Shown piece after piece: positions 1 through 5,203 of a stretch of DNA of 8,104 nucleotides. The notes under the pieces are model-generated. The model was not told the DNA's origin. It saw nothing but the letters and a program-made list of their open reading frames with translations, and did no database searches. Where the stretch lies: contig CAOQYN010000029.1 in assembly GCA_948514425.1 (NCBI GenBank), positions 1-8,104 on the forward strand, in the 5' to 3' direction. Source of the DNA: an uncultured Candidatus Saccharibacteria bacterium. GTDB lineage: Bacteria > Patescibacteriota > Saccharimonadia > Saccharimonadales > Saccharimonadaceae. Numbering within the stretch: position 1 is the stretch's first letter; every line of letters begins with the position of its first letter. Position numbers and translations under genes: made by a program.

Positions 1-60
1 CTTTACTAGTGTAGAATCTATCTTATTTTGTTGCAAAGGTGGTGAGATAATACGTTAGCA

Positions 61-89
61 TTGACTTTTCTCCTAAGGTGTGGTATAAT
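61..89 (+). promoter_or_regulatory. Sigma70-type extended -10 promoter of the yhhQ-like gene
   Basis: The -35 box TTGACT (61-66) is followed after exactly 17 bases by a perfect TATAAT (84-89). The bases TGG at 81-83 give a TGn extended -10. Transcription should start near 95-97, leaving about 105 nt of 5' untranslated leader. Seen directly in the sequence; activity is inferred from the consensus match. Confidence 0.9.
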
Positions 90-95
90 GGAGGG

Positions 96-192
96 ATAGG
101 GTGATTAGATAATCACCCTGTTATGGATACCCATAACGCCACTAGAATGACGCCTAGGGTGGAGAAAGGTTAGGCGAGTACTTTGAAAGGAG
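96..192 (+). promoter_or_regulatory. Structured 5' leader of the queuosine-precursor transporter, candidate riboswitch or operator region
   Basis: The leader contains three potential hairpins before the Shine-Dalgarno AAAGGAG (186-192). The first two are AGGGTGATT/AATCACCCT (98-106 with 111-119) and GTTATGG/CCATAAC (120-126 with 131-137). The third is CGCCTA/TAGGCG (151-156 with 171-176) with a purine-rich loop. An alternative fold pairs CCACTAG (139-145) with CTAG plus TGG (154-157 and 160-162, two bulged G), using bases of the third hairpin. Transporters of this family are often controlled by preQ1 riboswitches in other bacteria, so ligand sensing is a reasonable guess. I could not match the known class I or class II preQ1 aptamer patterns. 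No U-run follows any hairpin, so control, if any, would be at translation or at DNA level. Confidence 0.5.
98..137. repeat. Two tandem perfect dyads with 4-base centres
   Basis: The first dyad has 9-bp arms (AGGGTGATT, centre AGAT, AATCACCCT; 98-119). The second, directly abutting, has 7-bp arms (GTTATGG, centre ATAC, CCATAAC; 120-137). They begin about 9 bases after the -10 box, so they cover the expected transcription start and first 40 transcribed bases. They could be RNA hairpins or operator sites for a repressor. Confidence 0.8.
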
Positions 193-201
193 CGATGAAA
201 A

Positions 202-1011
202 ATGAGTAACTGTGTGGAGGGTACAAGCAAAGCAGAGAGGCTATTGAAACGTTGTCCTACGATTCAAGCGATCAGAACGTTGGTCGTCATGTCTAGTTTG
301 ATGATGATGACGATAATCGTGGCGAATCTCAGTGCGACAAAAATTTGGGGGCCAAGTTGGTTGCCAATGGATGGAGGAATATTTCTATTTCCTATGTCAT
401 ATTTACTGGGAGACTTGCTGGTGGAAATTTATGGTCGAAAGATAGCTGACTATGTTGCTTGGATGGGATGCTGGGTTGGACTAATATCAATCGGAGTAAT
501 TTTCCTAGTTAGGCTGATACCGGATTACGTAGGAGCTGATAATAGTGGATTTTTAGTAATTGCGAACACGACCGGCAGGATATTTTTTGCTAGCGTAGTC
601 GGTTTCTTGGCGGGTCAGCTACTGAACAATTATGTCTTTGAGCGAATACGCAAAAAGCAGCAAAGAAGGCATATAGATTCGTACAAATGGCGAGCGTTTG
701 CCTCATCAGCGTTGGCGCATATACCAGACATTCTGTTATTTGAGCCAATTGCGTTTTTGGGACGGCTGTCGTTTCATGAGTTCGTAAAGCAGGCAGTACT
801 CGCCTATGTGGCGGCAGTCCTTATAGAGTTGTTTCTACTGTTTTTTTGCAACACAGCACTTGGCGCGCTGGCTAGTGAAACGATTAAAATTCCAGCACGG
901 TCAGCGGATATGAGACTCAGAGCTTCAGCGTACAAGCCCTTTCCAGATGGAAGGGGCTTATTTTTAGGCTATAGTTACGTCTGCCTCAAGCGCAAGATGA
1001 TCCGAAACTAG
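202..1011 (+). CDS. yhhQ: Queuosine precursor transporter, YhhQ/VUT family integral membrane protein
   Basis: This is a polytopic inner-membrane protein of the Vut_1 (DUF165, COG1738) family, whose members import preQ1, preQ0 or queuine for tRNA queuosine synthesis. The family signature is clear at residues 58-80: GGIFLFPMSYLLGDLLVEIYGR, matching the usual FP-x-x-YLxxDLxxExYG pattern. A second conserved element is SALAHIPDILLFEPIAFLG (169-187), with D176 in the family's conserved aspartate position. Membrane segments lie near 25-42, 58-75, 84-104, 124-145, 168-187 and 194-222. The start at 202 is supported by the Shine-Dalgarno AAAGGAG nine bases upstream. At 269 aa it is longer than the usual 220-230, through about 20 extra residues at the N-terminus and a charged tail after residue 230. 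The last 26 residues are coded across and beyond a rho-independent terminator (934-965), so the native end may be near residue 243. The gene converges on and overlaps the nuclease-like gene by 48 bases. Confidence 0.88.
   Translation: MSNCVEGTSKAERLLKRCPTIQAIRTLVVMSSLMMMTIIVANLSATKIWGPSWLPMDGGIFLFPMSYLLGDLLVEIYGRKIADYVAWMGCWVGLISIGVIFLVRLIPDYVGADNSGFLVIANTTGRIFFASVVGFLAGQLLNNYVFERIRKKQQRRHIDSYKWRAFASSALAHIPDILLFEPIAFLGRLSFHEFVKQAVLAYVAAVLIELFLLFFCNTALGALASETIKIPARSADMRLRASAYKPFPDGRGLFLGYSYVCLKRKMIRN
934..965 (+). terminator. Rho-independent terminator inside the 3' end of the yhhQ-like frame
   Basis: An 11-bp stem (AAGCCCTTTCC at 934-944 with GGAAGGGGCTT at 949-959, one G-U pair) closes a 4-base loop AGAT. 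It is followed by ATTTTT (960-965). The T-run exists only in the plus direction, so it serves the transporter transcript. It lies 44 bases before that frame's stop codon, which is abnormal. Confidence 0.85.
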
Positions 1012-1695
1012 GTCAGGCAATACAGCAAAATTTTTGACGCTGATTTTATCATTGACTAGGATATGATCACAAGCAACAGCGCCGTCAAATTTCAAACCAG
1101 AGAGTGTAGTCTTGATATTATGCTCGTGAGTCAAATCATGAAGAAAATCAAGCGAACGCATGGCGGGTGAATCATGAATAATATTAAGGTCACCACATAC
1201 TACAAGCGGGCCTTCGACTCGGCGCACAACTTGTCCAACTTTAGCAAAAGCTTTGATAGTGTCTTCGTCGCCTAGAGGGTTGGATCGCCAAAAGCCGTGA
1301 TGATTAACAACCGTGAGGCCGTTTTTGAGCTGAGCAATTTGGAGATTGAGATTGTTAGAAGGCGTGGCGCCGAGCATGATATGCTCGCGATACTCGCCAT
1401 TGATGAATTCAGATGAAGTCTTGGCGAACGGAATACGGCTGAGGATGAGATTACCAAGCGCGCAGTCGCCACCCGCGAGGTCGAAACTCCAGTTGGGCGA
1501 AAAGAACGCATATGGAAGCCGACTAGCTTTTTGAATTTGGGATAAATCAAAACAGAGTTGTGAGAGATGTTCTTCACAACTCTGCGAGGCGAAAACTTCT
1601 TGCATGCAAATCACATCAAAATCGTGAGTTTCAAGAAAGCGACGAAGATTACCTTCGACTTTCCCCATCCAAACGTTGAGTTGTAGAATCTTCAT
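964..1695 (-). CDS. Endonuclease/exonuclease/phosphatase (EEP) superfamily protein
   Basis: This 243-aa soluble protein has the metal-dependent EEP fold (PF03372), shared by exonuclease III, DNase I, sphingomyelinases and inositol phosphatases. The catalytic set appears complete in order: N7 in LQLNVW, E33 in ICMQE, the NLILSRIP strand (82-89), H132 or H133 in VVNHHGF, D169 and N171 in VCGDLNI, D210 in ACDHILV, and D232-H233 in VSDHLAL. No signal peptide or membrane segment is visible, so it is probably cytoplasmic. The length is typical of a minimal EEP domain with nothing added. The family assignment is firm, but the substrate (DNA, phosphodiester or phospholipid) cannot be read from the sequence. 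The start ATG at 1693-1695 has no Shine-Dalgarno and lies 7 bases after an extended -10 box, implying a leaderless mRNA. Its stop codon lies just past the terminator of the convergent transporter. Confidence 0.85.
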   Translation of the reverse strand: MKILQLNVWMGKVEGNLRRFLETHDFDVICMQEVFASQSCEEHLSQLCFDLSQIQKASRLPYAFFSPNWSFDLAGGDCALGNLILSRIPFAKTSSEFINGEYREHIMLGATPSNNLNLQIAQLKNGLTVVNHHGFWRSNPLGDEDTIKAFAKVGQVVRRVEGPLVVCGDLNIIHDSPAMRSLDFLHDLTHEHNIKTTLSGLKFDGAVACDHILVNDKISVKNFAVLPDLVSDHLALEADVTIA

Positions 1696-1702
1696 ATGCC
1701 AT

Positions 1703-1711
1703 ATTATAACA
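1703..1711 (-). promoter_or_regulatory. Extended -10 promoter of the EEP gene, leaderless start
   Basis: On the minus strand TGT is followed by a perfect TATAAT (1708 down to 1703). The ATG begins at 1695, so the predicted transcription start falls on or within a base or two of the start codon. No good -35 hexamer is seen at 17 bases upstream (AGTGGA), which is common for extended -10 promoters. Confidence 0.7.
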
Positions 1712-1747
1712 TAGCCGTCTAACTATCCACTGAGCTGCAGATTTTTC

Positions 1748-1777
1748 AAAAAAAGCCTAGGCGGAAAAGGCCTAGGC
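1748..1777 (-). terminator. Rho-independent terminator of the secreted-protein gene
   Basis: On the minus strand an 8-bp GC-rich stem forms from two copies of the self-complementary octamer GCCTAGGC (1770-1777 and 1755-1762) around a 7-base loop. It is followed by seven T (1754-1748). It begins 13 bases after the stop of the minus-strand gene ending at 1791. Confidence 0.93.
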
Positions 1778-1790
1778 AAGAGAATGTGCT

Positions 1791-2594
1791 TTACGGAACG
1801 ATACATCCATTATACTGGCTGTTGCACAGATAAACATTCTCTGTTTCTGGAGATGTGGCTGCGGTAGAATCGTAATTTACCGTGAGATTGTTGTATGAAT
1901 AGTCTATGCTAACAATCTTATTGGCGGTATCGGCATCAAGCACATCATATTCTTTCATGCCTTGAATTTTAGATTCGCATATTGCAGAAAGTACACTACT
2001 ATATTCGAGTAACTCCGCGTTCGATGCAGTACTCGCCCATTCTGCGTTCTTATATCGATCTTCAGGTATGTCGAACTCTTCGGCTGGACAATAGAATGAT
2101 AGAGTGATATAAATTCCATCATCCATGGCTGGCTGATGATCGTCAGGGCGATAAAGACGATAGCCGTCTTCATAGGTCGAACAGCTGAGAAACACTTCTG
2201 CAGCGAACGACCCGTCATTGGCAAAATAGGTATTAGTGTAGCCGCCGTGATCCACGACATCATCCCTCTCCAATCGTCGACACCAATCGCTCGTGTCAAC
2301 ATTGATTGTCCCAGTGATGTTTAGATTAGGGATCTTCTCGTAGGGACCAAAGACGACTGACTTGTTCAATATAAAGTATGTGTTGTCTTTGGACGTGGTT
2401 CCGCTACTAGCTAGCTCCTCCGGCATTGATAATTCAACGACGCTGGTAGCCCGATATTCTATATTGTCCCTATTAAATTTTGGAACACAGCTTCCACGAT
2501 ACCCGAGTTCCCATGTCTGAGGCTGTTTAGCCGTGACTAACATGATACAACTAAAAATCATAACTACAGCAACCTGAAAAAACTTTTTTCTCAT
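1791..2594 (-). CDS. Secreted acidic cysteine-containing protein of unknown function
   Basis: I do not recognise this 267-aa protein. It starts with a classic Sec signal peptide: MRKK, then a hydrophobic run FFQVAVVMIFSCIMLV and a likely cleavage after TA at residue 22. C16 is inside the hydrophobic core and is followed by more hydrophobic residues, so it is not a convincing lipobox. The mature part is rich in D, E, N, Y, S and T, and has no further membrane segment or sorting signal. It carries seven cysteines (C36, C105, C138, C169, C206, C257, C264), suggesting extracytoplasmic disulfides with one left unpaired. The start is set by AAAAGGAG seven bases before the ATG at 2594. A longer in-frame start at 2672 would run back through the palindromic leader, has no signal sequence at its N-terminus and is unlikely. 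The gene is monocistronic, with its own strong promoter and terminator, and diverges from tgt. A surface or host-contact role is only a guess from secretion. Confidence 0.85.
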   Translation of the reverse strand: MRKKFFQVAVVMIFSCIMLVTAKQPQTWELGYRGSCVPKFNRDNIEYRATSVVELSMPEELASSGTTSKDNTYFILNKSVVFGPYEKIPNLNITGTINVDTSDWCRRLERDDVVDHGGYTNTYFANDGSFAAEVFLSCSTYEDGYRLYRPDDHQPAMDDGIYITLSFYCPAEEFDIPEDRYKNAEWASTASNAELLEYSSVLSAICESKIQGMKEYDVLDADTANKIVSIDYSYNNLTVNYDSTAATSPETENVYLCNSQYNGCIVP

Positions 2595-2708
2595 ATTGAA
2601 TCTCCTTTTCAACAGAGCGCCACATAAACTCCTAATGTACATTAGGACGCTAGCTAGCGTCCTAACACTCATACAAGAGATTGCGACGCAAACCTACTAG
2701 CATCTTAT
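2595..2708 (-). promoter_or_regulatory. Palindrome-rich 5' leader of the secreted-protein gene
   Basis: About 114 nt lie between the predicted transcription start and the ATG. Besides the two overlapping long palindromes (2631-2665), there is TTGCG-A-CGCAA (2681-2691, plus strand) and AGCAT-CTT-ATGCT (2699-2711), which straddles the expected start. The Shine-Dalgarno AAGGAG is next to the start codon and outside the hairpins. No U-run follows any of them, so they are not simple terminators. The function (mRNA stability, thermosensor, protein binding or DNA operator) is unknown. Confidence 0.6.
2631..2665. repeat. Two overlapping perfect palindromes (16 bp and 24 bp)
   Basis: CCTAATGTACATTAGG (2631-2646) is a perfect 16-bp palindrome. 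A perfect 24-bp palindrome (2642-2665; half-site TTAGGACGCTAG) shares TTAGG at 2642-2646 with it. The pentamer at 2642-2646 can therefore pair with CCTAA at 2631-2635 or at 2661-2665, but not both. Confidence 0.92.
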
Positions 2709-2714
2709 GCTTTC

Positions 2715-2743
2715 ATTGTAGCACAGATTTATTATTTTGTCAA
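2715..2743 (-). promoter_or_regulatory. Near-consensus sigma70-type promoter of the secreted-protein gene
   Basis: On the minus strand a perfect -35 TTGACA (2743-2738) is followed after 17 bases by TACAAT (2720-2715). TGC directly precedes the -10, making it an extended -10 as well. Expected transcription start is near 2708. This is the strongest promoter in the window, implying high expression unless repressed. Confidence 0.92.
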
Positions 2744-2808
2744 TACTTATTATGGTTTTTGAACGTTTTTCAAGCGATATTGAAATAAAAATCTTTCGCT
2801 AAATCAAG

Positions 2809-2837
2809 TTGTGCTTCTGGCGAAATGATATTATAAT
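2809..2837 (+). promoter_or_regulatory. Promoter of tgt, probably giving a leaderless mRNA
   Basis: TTGTGC (2809-2814) lies 17 bases before a perfect TATAAT (2832-2837). The predicted transcription start (about 2844) is only a few bases before the ATG at 2848, and no Shine-Dalgarno is present in that gap. Confidence 0.72.
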
Positions 2838-2847
2838 TGGTAGTATT

Positions 2848-4080
2848 ATGGATTTTCGGGTTGAAAAAATACTGCCAAATGGCTTGGGGCGAGTTGGAAC
2901 GATTCGGACGGCACACGGCGAGATTAAAACGCCAGCTTTTATGGCAGTAGGGACGCAAGGATATGTACGTTTTTTGTCGACAGATGATTTGCGCAGCATT
3001 AATGCTCAAGCGATGTTGTCGAATGGATTTCATCTTAGGCGTAAAAGCACAGAAATTGCTGAAAATGGGGGGTTAGCGAATTGGTCGCCCGAAAGAGCTG
3101 ACAACCAGCCAGACAGCCCGTGGTTTGGGCCGACGATTACCGATTCGGGAGGCTTCCAAGTAATGTCGCTAGGCTCAGGCCTAGGTAAGGTCGTGTCAAT
3201 GGAAAAAGAGCGCGGAGTAATAAATACAGCACACAAAGAGCGCTTGGCACAGGTGGGGGAGGACGGGGTTAGCTTCATCGATCCGTTTGATTATGAGCCA
3301 GATTTTATTGGACCTGAGGAATCAATGCAAATTCAATGTCGCATTGGCGCAGATATCCACATGGCATTTGATGAGCTAACTTCGCTCGCCGACACATACG
3401 AGTATAATATTGAAGCAATGGAGCGGACTGAGCGCTGGGCGGAACGAAGTTTGCGCGAGCATCTGAAACACCGCGATGATTTGGGGTATCGCCAAAATTT
3501 GTACGGCGTATTGCAGGGTGGGCGTTGGGAGGATTTGCGACGAAAAACAGCGCGCAATTTGGCAAAAATGCAGGTTGACGGTATTGGGTTTGATGGATTT
3601 GGTTTGGGTGGAGCATTTTTGAAGGAGGATTTAGGCGAAATTTTGCGCTGGTGCAACGAAGAATTGCCGATAGAAAAACCGCGACATCTGCTGGGGCTTT
3701 CGCATCCTGACGATATCCTGATTGGGGCGGAAATGGGAGCAGATACGTTCGACTGCGTAGCGCCGATGCGTGAAGCACGACATGGAAAAATCTATACACG
3801 CGATGGTAATTATAACTTGCGCAAAATGACAGATTCAGGAGAAGTGCTAGAACTCGGATGCGACTGTAAGACTTGTCGAGCAGGCTGGACACGAGGTAGT
3901 TTGAGGGCATTGTGGCGCTCAGGTGAGATTGAAAAGAAACAAAAGTATTATACGTTAGCGTCGACTCATAATCTGCGCTTTATCGTAAGGCTGACCGAAG
4001 AGGTTAGGCAAGCAATGCTAGACGATAGTTTCGATAAATATAAGCGTGAGTTTTTGAGGCGTTACTACGCTGGACGCTAG
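2848..4080 (+). CDS. tgt: tRNA-guanine transglycosylase (queuine/preQ1 tRNA-ribosyltransferase)
   Basis: Tgt exchanges guanine-34 of tRNAs with GUN anticodons (Asp, Asn, His, Tyr) for preQ1 or queuine. The 410-aa product has the family TIM barrel: TPAFMAVGTQG (28-38), TDSGGFQVMSL (98-108) with the general-base D99, MAFDE (172-176) with D175, VLQGG (221-225) with Q223, GLGG (252-255), FDCVAPMR (301-308) with nucleophile D302, and a zinc site CxCx2C (338, 340, 343) plus H374. The catalytic and zinc residues are intact. It is longer than the usual 370-380 aa, with an expanded stretch at about 112-152. Base-pocket positions differ from typical bacterial Tgt: DELT where DECT is usual, GGAFLKE where GGLAVGE is usual, and LLGL where LMGV is usual. 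The start is ATG 2848 rather than the upstream in-frame TTG at 2809, which lies in the -35 box. It may act with the YhhQ-like importer 1.8 kb upstream. The AI-2E gene follows after 37 bases and could be cotranscribed. Confidence 0.95.
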   Translation: MDFRVEKILPNGLGRVGTIRTAHGEIKTPAFMAVGTQGYVRFLSTDDLRSINAQAMLSNGFHLRRKSTEIAENGGLANWSPERADNQPDSPWFGPTITDSGGFQVMSLGSGLGKVVSMEKERGVINTAHKERLAQVGEDGVSFIDPFDYEPDFIGPEESMQIQCRIGADIHMAFDELTSLADTYEYNIEAMERTERWAERSLREHLKHRDDLGYRQNLYGVLQGGRWEDLRRKTARNLAKMQVDGIGFDGFGLGGAFLKEDLGEILRWCNEELPIEKPRHLLGLSHPDDILIGAEMGADTFDCVAPMREARHGKIYTRDGNYNLRKMTDSGEVLELGCDCKTCRAGWTRGSLRALWRSGEIEKKQKYYTLASTHNLRFIVRLTEEVRQAMLDDSFDKYKREFLRRYYAGR

Positions 4081-4099
4081 GACGAAAGCGTGTTACGAT
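4071..4099 (+). promoter_or_regulatory. Possible weak promoter ahead of the AI-2E gene
   Basis: TGGACG (4071-4076), 17 bases, then TACGAT (4094-4099) preceded by TGT as an extended -10. Each hexamer matches consensus at four of six positions. It overlaps the tgt stop codon. It might add to read-through from the tgt promoter; a chance match is quite possible. Confidence 0.3.
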
Positions 4100-4117
4100 G
4101 GAGAAAAGGAGGTCAAG

Positions 4118-5203
4118 ATGAGTAGAGCGATTGAGGTAGACACGAAAACATTCGTGCGGTTTTGGTTGGTGATTTTAGGGTTTGGTCTACTAGCTTTGTT
4201 TGTCTGGAAGGCTTGGGAGTCCTTAGTAATGATCGGTGTGGCGCTGTTTTTGGCGGTTGCGATACGGCCATTAGCACAGCGAATAAACCATTTGACAAAA
4301 AAAGATCATGCTATGAGTTCCTCTGTGATCGCATATGCTCTAGTGATCGGCTTTTTGGGGATAATTGTCGCCTTGGTGGGACCAGTTGTGGTTGAGCAAA
4401 CTACGCAGTTTGTGCAGCAATTACCATCCACTTTCGAGCATACGCTGGGAGGATGGGATGGGATTAATAATTTTGGTCGGACTTTAGGAATTGACAATCT
4501 TCAAGATGAAATCCTCAAAAACCTGCAAGCATTCTCGAGCAGCTTTGTGTCAAATTTTGGCAATACAATCGTAGTCAGTGTCGGAGCGATTGCACAGATA
4601 TTGACTAATATTATTTTAACGATTGTCTTGACTTTGTTCTTCTCTTTGGAGGGGCCTCGAATTATCGAGTCATTTTGGAAAATGCTTGAAGGAAAACATA
4701 AAAATCTGGAAGTGCGCGCTTATCAAAGATTGACGCAAAGAATGGTGGATGTATTTTCAACCTACGTTTCACATCAAGCCATGGTGGCGTTTCTGGACGG
4801 ATTAGTGGTGACGGTTGCGGTTTTGATATTAGCAGTGCTGTTTGGATTCCCTGGCTCGTTGGCCTTACCGATGGGGCTATTGGCGTTAGTGTTTTATCTT
4901 ATACCGATGTTTGGACCAATTATTAGCTGCGGGTTAATCACGTTAATTCTACTATTTAGCTCACCCGTAGCGGCTTTTGTATTCTTGGTATTTTACATTA
5001 TATACGCCCAGATTGAAAATAATGTTATTGCTCCAAAGATTCAGGGCAATGCGCTTAATTTGCCCGCAACAATTGTACTGGTGGCGATTATTATTGGGAT
5101 GAATGTGTTCGGTTTAATTGGAGCGATTATTGCGATCCCAATTGCGGGCTGCATCAAAGTGGTACTTGAGGAGTTGCCAAGCTTGCGCGAGGGTAATAAA
5201 TGA
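4118..5203 (+). CDS. AI-2E/PerM family membrane transporter
   Basis: This 361-aa protein belongs to the AI-2E transporter family (PF01594, COG0628). The family includes the TqsA autoinducer exporter and Na+/H+ antiporters; most members have unknown substrates. Hydrophobic segments lie near 14-32, 34-50, 69-92, 148-176, 222-243, 247-270, 272-297 and 316-345, with an extended soluble region at 95-145 between the third and fourth. Family signatures are present: FYLIPMFGPIIS (259-270), QIENNVIAPKIQGNALNLPA (298-317), and GLIGAIIAIPIAG (332-344). The length is usual for the family. The start is supported by AAGGAGG (4106-4112) five bases before ATG. The stop TGA overlaps the next gene's ATG (ATGA), so the two are translationally coupled. 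What it moves cannot be told from sequence; the neighbour suggests envelope-related work. Confidence 0.9.
   Translation: MSRAIEVDTKTFVRFWLVILGFGLLALFVWKAWESLVMIGVALFLAVAIRPLAQRINHLTKKDHAMSSSVIAYALVIGFLGIIVALVGPVVVEQTTQFVQQLPSTFEHTLGGWDGINNFGRTLGIDNLQDEILKNLQAFSSSFVSNFGNTIVVSVGAIAQILTNIILTIVLTLFFSLEGPRIIESFWKMLEGKHKNLEVRAYQRLTQRMVDVFSTYVSHQAMVAFLDGLVVTVAVLILAVLFGFPGSLALPMGLLALVFYLIPMFGPIISCGLITLILLFSSPVAAFVFLVFYIIYAQIENNVIAPKIQGNALNLPATIVLVAIIIGMNVFGLIGAIIAIPIAGCIKVVLEELPSLREGNK

Noticed and set aside
98..137. Leader dyads as a transcription attenuator
   Set aside because: Neither hairpin is followed by a run of T, so they cannot be intrinsic terminators.
1272..1577. 101-aa minus-strand frame inside the EEP gene
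   Set aside because: It is a different frame of the same strand within a gene whose active-site motifs are all in the longer frame.
2547..2549. Lipoprotein-type cysteine (C16) in the secreted protein
   Set aside because: The preceding IFS is a poor lipobox and the hydrophobic core continues for four residues after the cysteine, so cleavage near residue 22 is more likely.
2595..2672. 26-residue N-terminal extension of the secreted protein from the ATG at 2672
   Set aside because: It would be coded by the palindromic leader. The internal ATG at 2594 has AAGGAG at ideal spacing and begins a textbook signal peptide.
2758..2772. Short inverted repeat TTGAA/TTCAA between the divergent promoters
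   Set aside because: Only a 5-bp AT-rich stem; expected by chance in this AT-rich stretch and not a convincing operator or terminator.
2809..2847. TTG start giving 13 extra residues on Tgt
   Set aside because: The TTG is part of the predicted -35 box, so it would lie upstream of the transcription start; Tgt proteins normally begin close to the MDFRVEKI position.
3305..3910. 201-aa open frame on the minus strand opposite tgt
   Set aside because: It is antisense to an unambiguous tgt with all motifs, has no recognisable domain and no ribosome binding site was evident.
5201..5203. TGA recoded as an amino acid (Gracilibacteria/SR1-type code)
   Set aside because: TGA works as the stop of the AI-2E gene at the family's normal length, and no gene needs an in-frame TGA to complete a domain.
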